Assembly (NCBI GenBank): GCA_019415335.1
Contig: DXKH01000070.1
Coordinates: 50,576 to 114,575, forward strand
Length of the DNA stretch: 64,000 nt
Source: Citrobacter sp.
GTDB taxonomy: Bacteria > Pseudomonadota > Gammaproteobacteria > Enterobacterales > Enterobacteriaceae
Reading direction: 5' to 3'
How positions within the stretch are numbered: the stretch's first letter is position 1; each line of letters starts with the position of its first letter. Positions 1 to 8,164 of the stretch are shown in pieces. The notes below the pieces were generated by a model. It made no database searches and was not told where the DNA came from. It worked only from the letters and a program-made list of their open reading frames with translations. A program made the translations under genes and the position numbers.

Positions 1-840
1 GTCGCCGATCCACGGCTTTTCAACGCGCTCGCCAAAATAATCGTTCGGGCCACCTAACCGAATACCCAGCGCCCCGGCAACGGAAGCCTCCGCCCAGGCG
101 CAGTTTGGGCTGCTGTGGTTGTAGCGATCCCGCCACCCCACGCAGAACGCCCGGGAACCGTCGCGTCGGCACAAGATCGCCGCCGCACTCAGCAGCAGCC
201 AGCTCAACCGCGCAGGAAAGTAGTTCGCGACGTCGTCCAGGCGAGCGCTGACCATGCCAATCGCCCGGTATTTTTCGTGCTTATAACCCACCATGGAATC
301 CAGGGTATTCACCGCTTTGTAAGCCATCGCCAGCGGCGCGCCGCCGATTAGCAGGAAGAACAGCGGCGCGATAATGCCGTCAACCGTATTCTCCGCGACA
401 GTTTCCACGACCGCCCGATTGATCTGTTCCGGCTGAAGTTGCGATGTGTCGCGACCCACAATCCACGAGAGCTTTTCACGACTTTGTGCGAGGTTGCCTT
501 CACGCAACGGGCGCTCAACCTCCTGCGCCGCCGTTGCCAGACTCCGTCCCGCCAGCACGGTGAAGATCATCCAGACTTCGACAACCCAACCGAGCCACGG
601 ATGAATCAGCGCCGCCAGCCGTAACACACCCCAGGCAACCCCCCACGTTAAGCCCACAACCACCAGCCACATCACCCCGCCGCCAATGCGTAACGCCCGG
701 TCGCTGTGACAGTAGCGACGAATAATCCGCTGTACGGCATTGATCAGATTGCCTATCCAGCGCACCGGATGCGGCCAATTTTGCGGGTCACCAATCACGA
801 CATCGAGAAGCCAGGCCACACACCATGCCAGTAGCGTCAT
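1..840 (-). CDS. cbiB: Adenosylcobinamide-phosphate synthase CbiB (3' end cut by window edge)
   Basis: Membrane enzyme of B12 synthesis that attaches the aminopropanol arm to adenosylcobyric acid. Reading the minus strand from the ATG at 838-840 gives 280 codons with no stop in the parts I translated. The protein begins MTLLAWCVAWLLDVVIGDPQ and, near the left edge, carries the family stretch GIRLGGPNDYFGERVEKPW. The family is about 319 residues, so roughly 39 C-terminal residues lie outside. The N-terminus and centre are hydrophobic, as expected for a multi-pass membrane protein. The start overlaps the cbiA stop as ATGA, so the two genes are translationally coupled in the cob operon. Confidence 0.95.
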   Translation of the reverse strand, partial: MTLLAWCVAWLLDVVIGDPQNWPHPVRWIGNLINAVQRIIRRYCHSDRALRIGGGVMWLVVVGLTWGVAWGVLRLAALIHPWLGWVVEVWMIFTVLAGRSLATAAQEVERPLREGNLAQSREKLSWIVGRDTSQLQPEQINRAVVETVAENTVDGIIAPLFFLLIGGAPLAMAYKAVNTLDSMVGYKHEKYRAIGMVSARLDDVANYFPARLSWLLLSAAAILCRRDGSRAFCVGWRDRYNHSSPNCAWAEASVAGALGIRLGGPNDYFGERVEKPWIGD

Positions 841-2216
841 AACGCCTCCCGCGCGGCATTCAGCCAGTGGTTAAGCATTAACGGACGCTGAGCAAAGTGA
901 ACGTGCAGATAGCTGGCAAAGGTATTGCCGATTTGCCAGCCGCCGGACCACGCCTGCACCGTCTGACCGTCACGGACTTTGCGGCATGCCAGTACAGCGG
1001 GGGTTTCAGGGGAAAAATCGGAGTAATGGAATTCATGACCGCGCAGCACATCGCCTTCCGCGGCCAGCAGCGTAGGCTGCAGAGCTTGCGCTTCGCAATA
1101 GCCGAAGCGGGTCAGTCGTTTACCCATTTTGCTGCGACCGGGGAGGATATCGGCCATGCGATGTTCGACCCCGTCGGCATCTTCCAGCAGGCTGCCGAGG
1201 TACATTAAGCCGCCGCACTCGGCGTAGATTGCGACGCCGCGCTGATGCGCTTCGCGCAGGCTTGCCAGCATTGTGGTATTGGCCGCCAGCGCGGCCGCGT
1301 GCAGCTCCGGATAACCGCCGCCCAGCCAGACCATCTGACAATCGGGCAATGCGCGATCGTGGATCGGGCTGAAGCGCACAATGTTGACGCCGGTACGCGC
1401 CAGCAGCGCCACGTTATCGGGATAATAAAAATTAAAGGCTTCATCGTCGGCCATCGCCAGCGTCAGACCATTCCCGGCGTTGGACGCTGGACGTTCTGGC
1501 CATTCGCCCTGTGGCAATGCCTGAAGATGGCTTAAGGCCAGCAACCGATCGATATCCAGCGTGCTTTCCAGCCGGGCGGCGAAATCCTGCCACGACTGTT
1601 GATTGACGACGGACTCGCGCGCGGTCACCAGCCCCAGATGCCGTTCGGGGAGCGCGATGCCGTCAACGCGTGGGACGTAGCCCAGCACTGGCACAGCGCA
1701 GTAGCGCTCGATGGCGGTTTTCAACAACTGGAAATGGGACTCGCTGTTGACGCGATTAACAATAGCGCCGGCAATGTTCAGCGTCGGGTCAAAATGCTGA
1801 AAGCCCATCACCGTGGCGGCGATGGAGGTAGAAACGGCTTTCCCATCAACCAGCAGGATCACCGGACAACCCAACTGTTTTGCCATCGCGGCGGTGCTGC
1901 AGTAGTCAGGATCGGTGCCGTAACCGTCGTACAGTCCCATCACTCCTTCGATTACCGCAATATCCGCGTCCTGCATCTGTTCGCGGAACAGCGCATTAAG
2001 AATCGGTTCGGGGAGCATGAAACTGTCGAGATTGCGGGAAGCGGTGCCGCTGATGGTTGTATGCCAGGCGGTATCCAGGTAGTCAGGGCCGACTTTGCAG
2101 GGTTGGACGCGTAAACCACGTTGTTTCAACACGTTCAGCAAGCCCAGTGTCACCGTGGTTTTACCACAGCCGCTACCGGTACCTGCCAGAACAAACGCGT
2201 ACTGCTTTGCTGCCAT
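837..2216 (-). CDS. cbiA: Cobyrinic acid a,c-diamide synthase CbiA
   Basis: Glutamine- and ATP-dependent amidation of the a and c side chains of cobyrinic acid in the anaerobic B12 pathway; cytoplasmic. It has 459 residues, the same as Salmonella CbiA. The N-terminal P-loop LAGTGSGCGKTT lies at residues 10-21, and the C-terminal glutamine amidotransferase-like domain carries the nucleophile cysteine in YAECGGLMYLG. An upstream in-frame ATG at 2255 would add 13 residues reading through the end of an ERIC element. I chose the ATG at 2216 because AGGATCAGGG lies just before it and the protein then starts MAAKQ like its relatives. It is the first gene of the cob operon, under the riboswitch at 2382-2593. 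Confidence 0.96.
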   Translation of the reverse strand: MAAKQYAFVLAGTGSGCGKTTVTLGLLNVLKQRGLRVQPCKVGPDYLDTAWHTTISGTASRNLDSFMLPEPILNALFREQMQDADIAVIEGVMGLYDGYGTDPDYCSTAAMAKQLGCPVILLVDGKAVSTSIAATVMGFQHFDPTLNIAGAIVNRVNSESHFQLLKTAIERYCAVPVLGYVPRVDGIALPERHLGLVTARESVVNQQSWQDFAARLESTLDIDRLLALSHLQALPQGEWPERPASNAGNGLTLAMADDEAFNFYYPDNVALLARTGVNIVRFSPIHDRALPDCQMVWLGGGYPELHAAALAANTTMLASLREAHQRGVAIYAECGGLMYLGSLLEDADGVEHRMADILPGRSKMGKRLTRFGYCEAQALQPTLLAAEGDVLRGHEFHYSDFSPETPAVLACRKVRDGQTVQAWSGGWQIGNTFASYLHVHFAQRPLMLNHWLNAAREAL

Positions 2217-2217
2217 G

Positions 2218-2237
2218 ACCCTGATCCTGTTCAGGGT
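2218..2237 (-). promoter_or_regulatory. Hairpin burying the cbiA ribosome binding site
   Basis: Arms of 7 bp (2218-2224 and 2231-2237) enclose a 6-nt loop, and the purine-rich ribosome site of cbiA lies inside the loop and 3' arm, one base before the ATG. It is well placed to block initiation when formed. In Salmonella, B12 repression of cob acts mainly on translation through such an RBS hairpin; that the same switch works here is inferred from position and sequence. Confidence 0.7.
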
Positions 2238-2256
2238 GGTAGGGTCCTGACGCATG

Positions 2257-2379
2257 TACCCTCAGTAATTCAAGTTGCAGGAAGGCGGCGACGCAGCGCT
2301 CCCCAGGTGCGTACATCAGTACGTGACCGGGGTGAGCGAGGAACGCCAACGCACCTGCAGCTTGAAGTATGACGGGTAT
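2257..2379. repeat. ERIC (IRU) element inside the cob leader
   Basis: About 123 bp with inverted ends (TACCCTCAGTAATTCAAG at the left; the complement of CTTGAAGTATGACGGGTA at the right). The centre contains TACGTGACCGGGGTGAGCG, very close to the standard ERIC core. It lies between the riboswitch and the cbiA ribosome site, so it would be transcribed as part of the cob leader and fold into a long hairpin. Confidence 0.88.
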
Positions 2380-2381
2380 CC

Positions 2382-2593
2382 CAGTCTTGCGACTGTATGC
2401 CTCACAGCAACCCACTTCCCACCGAAGTTGTTGGTAGTATCCGACAGGCTGGTCTTCTGGCTTAGCGTCGTCCTCGCCCGTCCTTCCCAATCTTGCGATC
2501 AGTGGTCTCACGGGGTTGTCAGCATCACAGCAGCGGGGGCTGCGGGGGATTCTCACCCCCTTCCCAGACACAATGGTGTCAAACCTGTCGGCT
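2382..2593 (-). promoter_or_regulatory. Cobalamin riboswitch of the cob operon
   Basis: On the minus strand this reads the standard B12 aptamer core in order: GGGAAGGGGGTGAGAATCCC, then CCCCCGCTGCTGTGATGC, a CCACTG segment, GGGAAGG, and AAGCCAGAAGACCAGCCTG. The closing P1 stem is a perfect 8-bp pair, CCGACAGG/CCTGTCGG (2584-2591 with 2441-2448). A small hairpin at 2382-2395 (CAGTC-TTGC-GACTG on the plus strand) follows the aptamer and may form the kissing-loop partner of the expression platform. It controls cbiA and the genes after it in response to adenosylcobalamin. Confidence 0.93.
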
Positions 2594-2894
2594 TAAATGA
2601 TGAGCAAAATGAATTCTGCTCATCACAACAATACTTTTCGTTACTTATTCATTGCACATTCATTGCACATTCATTGCACATTTCTTATCTAAAAAACCGC
2701 AATAAGACGATTCTCAATGAAATTATCATGCAAGAGAATAATAAAACCACTTAACAATGACACTGTATCCCATCACAGAAATAAAAACTGGTGAAGTTTA
2801 TTCCGTAAAGAGCGATATTTTATTGCGCTATGACAATTTATTGCTGTACTTAAAACACGTAACCATTATAAATGACCGGATTACGTGAGAATAT
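2594..2894 (-). promoter_or_regulatory. cob promoter region between pocR and the riboswitch
   Basis: About 300 A+T-rich bases without a gene. It holds three perfect tandem copies of TTCATTGCACA at 2648-2680 and, nearer the riboswitch, an inverted repeat with 9-bp arms at 2598-2606 and 2617-2625. The cob promoter must lie here and fire toward cbiA; PocR is its known activator in Salmonella. I could not fix the -35 and -10 boxes with confidence. The repeats lie just upstream of where the promoter should be and are the best activator-site candidates. Confidence 0.6.
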
Positions 2895-2933
2895 CAAAAA
2901 TCGGCAATAGCAAAATATTGCTATTTATGCCGA
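2895..2933 (-). terminator. Terminator of pocR
   Basis: On the minus strand TCGGCATAAATAGCAATATT pairs with the following TTGCTATTGCCGA, and ATTTTTGATATT comes next. The hairpin overlaps the pocR stop codon (2925-2927). It looks like a rho-independent terminator separating pocR from the cob operon. Confidence 0.65.
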
Positions 2934-3842
2934 CTCTGCAGGCAAGTTTTCATTTATTTTTTGTCGATAGGCCTGTGGCGTAACCTGATAAGTCTGACGG
3001 AACACTTTACAAAAATAGCTGGTTTGAGAAAAACCTAAATTGCGGGCAATACTGGCAATGCTCCAGTCACTATGGCAAAGCAACTCTCTGGCACTGGCCA
3101 TCCGCTGTTGATTGACCCACGCGTTAAAACCAATGCCCTGGTATTTTTTGAACAATTTGCTGAAGTAATACGGACTCAGATAGACGTGTGACGCCACATC
3201 TTCAAGACGAAGTTCGTCAGACAGATGCGCATCAATATAGCGCAACGCCTTCTTCATTTTGCTGTCATGGGGACTGGCGACGCGGGCCGGACGTGCGGGT
3301 TCCGCAGGTTGCGCGCTGTCTTTGATCACCACAAAATTGAGCTGCTTTTTGAGGCAGTTTTCGACAATGAGTTTGAGCAGATCCGCCGAAGCCATCACGC
3401 GCGAATAGTCCATCTCCGGGACATTGCTGAATTCACTGAGCAGCTCAGGATCGGCCTGCCAGCGGTCATCAACGTTCAGGATATCAACCAGAGCGATACC
3501 ATCATCATTACGTAAACGCACCTGGCCGCACAAAACGAATCCAACAAGGTGGCCGGCGATCACGAGAGGAATAGAGAAATCGGTTAGCCCGGCATGACAG
3601 CGATAGATACAGGGTTGATCCGACTTTGATGCTTCCAGTCCACCACAGCGGTCGCTCATACGGCACCGGGTACTGTGTTGCGGATGCTGACGCATCAGTT
3701 GACAAAAAGGGGTGAAATTAAACAGTTCAGAAATTTCATCGCCATGAATATTGACAACCACAACGGCCAGGCTGGTTGCTTGCGCAAAATCCTGTGCGAT
3801 TTTATTAATGAGTTCTGAGTTCAGGGTACTCGCAGAAATCAT
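2925..3842 (-). CDS. pocR: Transcriptional activator PocR (AraC family)
   Basis: Activates both the cob and pdu operons in response to 1,2-propanediol. It has 305 residues (Salmonella 303). An N-terminal PocR sensory domain (about residues 5-170) contains a cysteine-rich stretch around CRMSDRCGG and CIYRCHAG. Two AraC-type helix-turn-helix motifs lie at about 200-298 (YLSPYYFSKLFKKY and NLGFSQTSYFCKVF). GAGGGAT precedes the ATG at a usable distance. The gene lies between cob and pduF, as in Salmonella, where it is expressed from its own promoter and from the upstream pduF promoters. It reads the same way as pduF. Confidence 0.96.
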   Translation of the reverse strand: MISASTLNSELINKIAQDFAQATSLAVVVVNIHGDEISELFNFTPFCQLMRQHPQHSTRCRMSDRCGGLEASKSDQPCIYRCHAGLTDFSIPLVIAGHLVGFVLCGQVRLRNDDGIALVDILNVDDRWQADPELLSEFSNVPEMDYSRVMASADLLKLIVENCLKKQLNFVVIKDSAQPAEPARPARVASPHDSKMKKALRYIDAHLSDELRLEDVASHVYLSPYYFSKLFKKYQGIGFNAWVNQQRMASARELLCHSDWSIASIARNLGFSQTSYFCKVFRQTYQVTPQAYRQKINENLPAESA

Positions 3843-3948
3843 GATAAAATCCCTCAGTTAATCCATTGTTATAAATAAACATAAATTTTACATTTGCTTC
3901 TTATCATCCCTATCCCTGTAAATGACAGAAAGTAAAAGGGACAATAAC

Positions 3949-3977
3949 AAAAGTCTCCCGGGGTGGGGAGACTTTTT
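3949..3977 (-). terminator. Hairpin terminator after pduF
   Basis: On the minus strand AGTCTCCCC and GGGAGACT form a stem followed by TTTTGTTATTGT, about 70 bp after the pduF stop. The other strand also has a T-run, so it may act both ways. Some read-through into pocR would be expected if pocR shares pduF promoters, as in Salmonella. Confidence 0.7.
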
Positions 3978-4044
3978 AGTCAGTTCGTGAAAGCAGATCA
4001 CGAAATAAAAATTAAAGACGTGATAATAGCCCGACGCGTTGGAA

Positions 4045-4854
4045 TTACGTGTTCGTCTCTTCAATCTTACAGGTATTACAGGGCAAATTTTTCCCAATAA
4101 GATACTTGTAGATAGCCGCCCCAGCGCAAGCACCAATCACTGGCGCAACGATCGGGACAATAAAATACGGAATATCCCGTCCGCCGGTCATTGCGATATC
4201 GCCCCAGCCTGCCATCCAGGCAAACAGTTTAGGACCAAAATCACGAGCCGGGTTCATAGCGAATCCTGTCAACGGGCCAGTGGATGCACCAATCACCGCC
4301 ACCAGAATACCAATCAGTAGTGGCGCCAGTGGTCCCTTAGGTACGCCGTTGCCATCATCCGTCAGCGCCATAATCAGCCCCATCAGGATAGACGTGATGA
4401 CGATTTCAACCCCTGCCGCCTGCCACACGCTCAGCGCCGCCGCCGGATAGGTACTGAAAATACTGGCCAGATAGAGACTCTCGGTACTGCCGCGAACCAT
4501 GTTGTGGGCCGCCTCGTACTCGGTGAATAAATTGCCGTAAAGCAGATAGGCCAGCACCGCCCCACCAAACGCCCCCGCAACCTGCGCGATGGTGTAAGGC
4601 AGAACTTTGCGTCCCGGGAAACAGGCAAACAGCCAGAGTGCGACCGTGATCGCCGGGTTCAGATGCGCCCCGGAAATACCCGCTGTCAGATAGACCGCAA
4701 GCGAAATTCCCAGCCCCCAGATGATACAAATTTCCCAGAGACCCAGACTGGCACCTGCGACTTTCAGTGCGCTAAGGCAGCCGATACCAAAAAACAAAAA
4801 CAACCCGGTACCCAAAAACTCGGCAATGCATTGCGCTTTCAGTGAATCATTCAT
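4045..4854 (-). CDS. pduF: Propanediol diffusion facilitator PduF
   Basis: Inner-membrane aquaglyceroporin (MIP family) that lets 1,2-propanediol cross by facilitated diffusion. It has 269 residues with the two half-helix signatures HLNPAIT (NPA at 66-68) and MNPARD (NPA at 201-203) and about six hydrophobic segments. AAGAAGGTG lies 8 bases before the ATG. It is divergent from pduA across a 520-bp control region and is followed by pocR. It resembles GlpF but sits in the pdu locus, which fixes the likely substrate. Confidence 0.94.
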   Translation of the reverse strand: MNDSLKAQCIAEFLGTGLFLFFGIGCLSALKVAGASLGLWEICIIWGLGISLAVYLTAGISGAHLNPAITVALWLFACFPGRKVLPYTIAQVAGAFGGAVLAYLLYGNLFTEYEAAHNMVRGSTESLYLASIFSTYPAAALSVWQAAGVEIVITSILMGLIMALTDDGNGVPKGPLAPLLIGILVAVIGASTGPLTGFAMNPARDFGPKLFAWMAGWGDIAMTGGRDIPYFIVPIVAPVIGACAGAAIYKYLIGKNLPCNTCKIEETNT

Positions 4855-5377
4855 TGTGACACCTTCTTAGAAGCGTTCGTGTCCTTACCAGCGGACCCTT
4901 GCTGGTCGTAGAGTACAACGACACCTACTATAGGAAGAGGCCGCTGAAAATTGTTGGCAAACTGAGCATTCTGAGACCTGGAAAAATCGTGTTGTTATAG
5001 CAATTTTTTGCCATTAATTTATTCAGAAGCAGCATGCAGAGTGCCTGAATGTAATTAACCAGGACGTTTCTTGATAATAAAATTTAGTTATCTGAAGATT
5101 CTTCTTTTCCAATCAATGTCACAAATCGATTTTCTCGCATAGCAAACTAAATTAATACTGTCACCCTCAAAAATGTAAATATGGAATAGCAAAAGCCAAA
5201 ATATCATATTTATTATGATTATTAAAACCAATAAAAACAACAAGATAAAATACAACAAGGCAAATTTATCACATTCACAGCCCACTAATTTTTCACCCTG
5301 AGTTTCAAGTCAGCCATTCTTTTTCCTCGCTTCTTTTTATAGTCGTGATTATCGGGACAAACCCAGGCGAGGTCTTT
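4855..5377. promoter_or_regulatory. Divergent control region between pduF and pduA
   Basis: About 520 bases, strongly A+T-rich in the right half, with no convincing gene. It must hold the divergent promoters of pduF and of the pdu operon, both activated by PocR and dependent on CRP/Arc in Salmonella. The heptamer ATAGCAA occurs three times on the plus strand (4997, 5139, 5186) and is a loose candidate for a regulator site. AGGCGAGG at 5365-5372 is the pduA ribosome site. I could not assign -35/-10 boxes or a full CRP site. Confidence 0.6.
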
Positions 5378-5662
5378 ATGCAACAAGAAGCATTAGGAAT
5401 GGTAGAAACCAAAGGCTTAACTGCAGCCATAGAGGCCGCAGATGCAATGGTGAAGTCAGCCAATGTCATGTTGGTCGGCTACGAAAAAATTGGCTCAGGG
5501 CTGGTAACCGTCATCGTTCGCGGTGATGTCGGTGCCGTAAAAGCGGCGACCGATGCGGGCGCTGCCGCTGCGCGCAACGTGGGAGAAGTGAAAGCCGTAC
5601 ACGTGATTCCACGCCCTCATACCGATGTTGAAAAAATCTTACCGAAGGGAATTAACCCATGA
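5378..5662 (+). CDS. pduA: Major hexameric shell protein PduA
   Basis: Single-BMC-domain protein of 94 residues that tiles the facets of the propanediol microcompartment and carries the central pore for propanediol. It begins [14 protein letters not shown] and contains the typical [25 protein letters not shown] and HVIPRPH stretches. An in-frame start at 5345 would add 11 residues without family support; the ATG at 5378 follows AGGCGAGG. It is the first gene of the operon, overlaps pduB by 4 bp (ATGA) and is nearly identical to pduJ over much of its length. Confidence 0.97.
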   Translation: MQQEALGMVETKGLTAAIEAADAMVKSANVMLVGYEKIGSGLVTVIVRGDVGAVKAATDAGAAAARNVGEVKAVHVIPRPHTDVEKILPKGINP

Positions 5663-6471
5663 GCAGCAATGAACTGGTTGAACAGATCATGGCGCAGGTC
5701 ATTGCCCGTGTGGCAACACCTGATCAAGCGGGTATCCCTGATAAAACCCATCCAAAACGAGAGACGGCTATGGCAGAGAAGAGCTGCAGTTTAACGGAAT
5801 TTGTTGGCACCGCGATTGGCGACACCGTAGGTCTGGTGATTGCAAACGTAGACAGTGCCCTGTTGGAAGCAATGAAGCTTGAGAAGCGCTATCGCTCCAT
5901 CGGCATCCTTGGTGCGCGTACCGGCGCGGGTCCACACATTATGGCGGCTGACGAAGCGGTCAAAGCCACCAATACCGAAGTGGTAAGCATTGAACTTCCC
6001 CGCGATACCAAAGGCGGCGCGGGTCACGGTTCGCTCATCATCATCGGCGGTAACGACGTTTCCGACGTGAAGCGCGGAATCGAAGTGGCGCTGAAAGAAC
6101 TCGACCGTACCTTCGGCGATGTGTATGGCAACGAAGCCGGACACCTCGAACTGCAGTACACCGCCCGCGCCAGCTACGCGCTGGAAAAAGCCTTTGGTGC
6201 GCCGGTTGGCCGTGCCTGCGGCGTGATCGTCGGTGCTCCGGCATCTGTCGGCGTGCTAATGGCGGATACCGCACTGAAAGCCGCGAACGTTGAAGTCGTG
6301 GCTTACAGCTCTCCGGCGCATGGCACCAGCTTCAGTAACGAAGCAATCCTGGTGATCTCCGGCGACTCCGGCGCAGTGCGTCAGGCGGTCATCTCAGCGC
6401 GAGAAATCGGTAAAACCGTCCTTGCGACCCTCGGCTCAGAACCGAAAAACGATCGCCCGTCCTACATCTGA
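5659..6471 (+). CDS. pduB: Trimeric shell protein PduB / PduB'
   Basis: Tandem-BMC-domain shell protein of 270 residues forming pseudohexameric trimers on microcompartment facets. Residues 1-37 form an amphipathic helix plus linker; the two BMC domains fill the rest. An internal ATG at 5770 (Met38, MAEKSCS) after a GAGAGACGG stretch matches the known second start giving PduB' (233 residues). In Salmonella the N-terminal extension of full-length PduB is needed to link shell and enzyme core. It overlaps pduA as ATGA and precedes pduC by 18 bp. Confidence 0.97.
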   Translation: MSSNELVEQIMAQVIARVATPDQAGIPDKTHPKRETAMAEKSCSLTEFVGTAIGDTVGLVIANVDSALLEAMKLEKRYRSIGILGARTGAGPHIMAADEAVKATNTEVVSIELPRDTKGGAGHGSLIIIGGNDVSDVKRGIEVALKELDRTFGDVYGNEAGHLELQYTARASYALEKAFGAPVGRACGVIVGAPASVGVLMADTALKAANVEVVAYSSPAHGTSFSNEAILVISGDSGAVRQAVISAREIGKTVLATLGSEPKNDRPSYI

Positions 6472-6489
6472 ACTCCGTGAGGCTCATTC

Positions 6490-8154
6490 ATGAGATCGAA
6501 AAGATTTGAAGCACTGGCGAAACGCCCTGTCAATCAGGACGGATTCGTTAAGGAGTGGATCGAAGAAGGCTTCATTGCGATGGAAAGCCCGAACGATCCT
6601 AAGCCGTCGATTAAAATCGTTAACGGCGCCGTCACTGAACTTGATGGCAAATCGGTCAGCCAGTTTGACCTGATTGACCACTTCATTGCCCGCTATGGCA
6701 TCAACCTGGCGCGCGCCGAAGAAGTGATGGCGATGGACTCCGTTAAGCTCGCCAACATGCTGTGCGATCCTAACGTCAAACGTCGCGACATTGTGCCACT
6801 GACAACGGCGATGACCCCGGCAAAAATTGTCGAAGTGGTGTCGCACATGAACGTGGTTGAGATGATGATGGCGATGCAAAAAATGCGCGCACGTCGTACG
6901 CCATCTCAACAGGCTCACGTCACCAACGTCAAAGATAACCCGGTGCAGATTGCGGCCGACGCCGCAGAAGGTGCATGGCGCGGATTTGATGAGCAGGAGA
7001 CGACCGTGGCCGTGGCGCGTTATGCCCCGTTCAACGCTATTGCTCTGCTCGTGGGTTCCCAGGTGGGTCGTCCGGGCGTATTGACACAATGTTCGCTGGA
7101 AGAAGCCACCGAACTGAAACTCGGCATGCTGGGACATACCTGCTACGCCGAAACCATTTCCGTCTACGGTACCGAACCGGTCTTTACCGACGGTGATGAC
7201 ACGCCGTGGTCAAAAGGTTTCCTCGCCTCTTCATACGCCTCCCGTGGTTTGAAAATGCGCTTCACCTCCGGTTCAGGTTCCGAAGTGCAGATGGGCTATG
7301 CCGAAGGCAAATCCATGCTCTATCTGGAAGCGCGCTGCATTTACATCACCAAAGCGGCGGGCGTGCAGGGTCTGCAAAACGGCTCGGTAAGCTGCATCGG
7401 CGTTCCGTCTGCGGTTCCATCAGGGATCCGTGCAGTACTGGCAGAAAACCTGATCTGTTCATCACTGGATCTGGAATGCGCCTCCAGTAACGACCAGACC
7501 TTCACCCACTCCGATATGCGTCGTACCGCGCGTCTGCTGATGCAGTTCCTGCCGGGTACTGACTTTATCTCTTCCGGTTATTCCGCCGTGCCGAACTACG
7601 ACAACATGTTCGCGGGCTCCAACGAAGATGCGGAAGACTTCGATGACTACAACGTTATCCAGCGCGACCTGAAAGTGGACGGTGGTCTGCGTCCGGTGCG
7701 TGAAGAGGACGTCATCGCCATTCGTAACAAAGCAGCACGCGCTCTGCAGGCGGTTTTCGCCGGCATGGGTCTGCCGCCGATTACGGATGAAGAAGTCGAA
7801 GCCGCAACCTACGCGCACGGCTCAAAAGATATGCCTGAACGTAACATCGTTGAGGACATCAAGTTTGCGCAGGAAATCATCAACAAAAACCGCAACGGTC
7901 TGGAAGTGGTGAAAGCGCTGGCTCAGGGCGGCTTTACCGATGTCGCGCAGGACATGCTCAACATCCAGAAAGCCAAGTTAACCGGGGACTATCTGCATAC
8001 CTCCGCCATTATCGTCGGCGACGGACAAGTACTCTCGGCAGTCAATGACGTCAACGATTATGCCGGTCCGGCAACAGGTTATCGCCTGCAAGGCGAACGC
8101 TGGGAAGAAATTAAGAACATCCCTGGCGCACTTGATCCCAACGAGCTTGGCTAA
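6490..8154 (+). CDS. pduC: Propanediol dehydratase large subunit PduC
   Basis: Catalytic (alpha) subunit of adenosylcobalamin-dependent diol dehydratase, which converts 1,2-propanediol to propanal inside the microcompartment. It has 554 residues, the exact length of the Salmonella protein, with a continuous TIM-barrel type sequence (for example FTSGSGSEVQMGYAEGKSML, then LYLEARCIYITKAAG). It works with PduD and PduE as a dimer of heterotrimers and is inactivated by glycerol, hence the reactivase PduGH downstream. No frameshift or odd codon stretch was seen. Confidence 0.97.
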   Translation: MRSKRFEALAKRPVNQDGFVKEWIEEGFIAMESPNDPKPSIKIVNGAVTELDGKSVSQFDLIDHFIARYGINLARAEEVMAMDSVKLANMLCDPNVKRRDIVPLTTAMTPAKIVEVVSHMNVVEMMMAMQKMRARRTPSQQAHVTNVKDNPVQIAADAAEGAWRGFDEQETTVAVARYAPFNAIALLVGSQVGRPGVLTQCSLEEATELKLGMLGHTCYAETISVYGTEPVFTDGDDTPWSKGFLASSYASRGLKMRFTSGSGSEVQMGYAEGKSMLYLEARCIYITKAAGVQGLQNGSVSCIGVPSAVPSGIRAVLAENLICSSLDLECASSNDQTFTHSDMRRTARLLMQFLPGTDFISSGYSAVPNYDNMFAGSNEDAEDFDDYNVIQRDLKVDGGLRPVREEDVIAIRNKAARALQAVFAGMGLPPITDEEVEAATYAHGSKDMPERNIVEDIKFAQEIINKNRNGLEVVKALAQGGFTDVAQDMLNIQKAKLTGDYLHTSAIIVGDGQVLSAVNDVNDYAGPATGYRLQGERWEEIKNIPGALDPNELG

Positions 8155-8164
8155 GGGGTGAACA

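Noticed and set aside
1599..2114. 171-codon plus-strand ORF opposite cbiA
   Set aside because: Antisense to a well-supported gene, no ribosome site or family features.
2173..2571. Minus-strand ORF of 132 codons upstream of cbiA
   Set aside because: It lies within the riboswitch and ERIC and overlaps the cbiA start out of frame; no protein features.
2648..2680. Possible CRISPR-like array
   Set aside because: Three 11-bp head-to-tail copies with no spacers and no cas genes; a simple tandem repeat.
2275..2754. Plus-strand ORF of 159 codons across the cob leader
   Set aside because: It reads antisense through the ERIC element and the B12 riboswitch; the RNA structures explain the conservation.
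5088..5285. Small very hydrophobic minus-strand ORF (65 codons, GTG start, AGGGTG upstream) in the pduF-pduA region
   Set aside because: The A+T-rich DNA naturally gives Ile/Leu/Phe-rich frames; no homologue is recognised and it covers the expected pdu promoter. Ribosome profiling or conservation would be needed to accept it.
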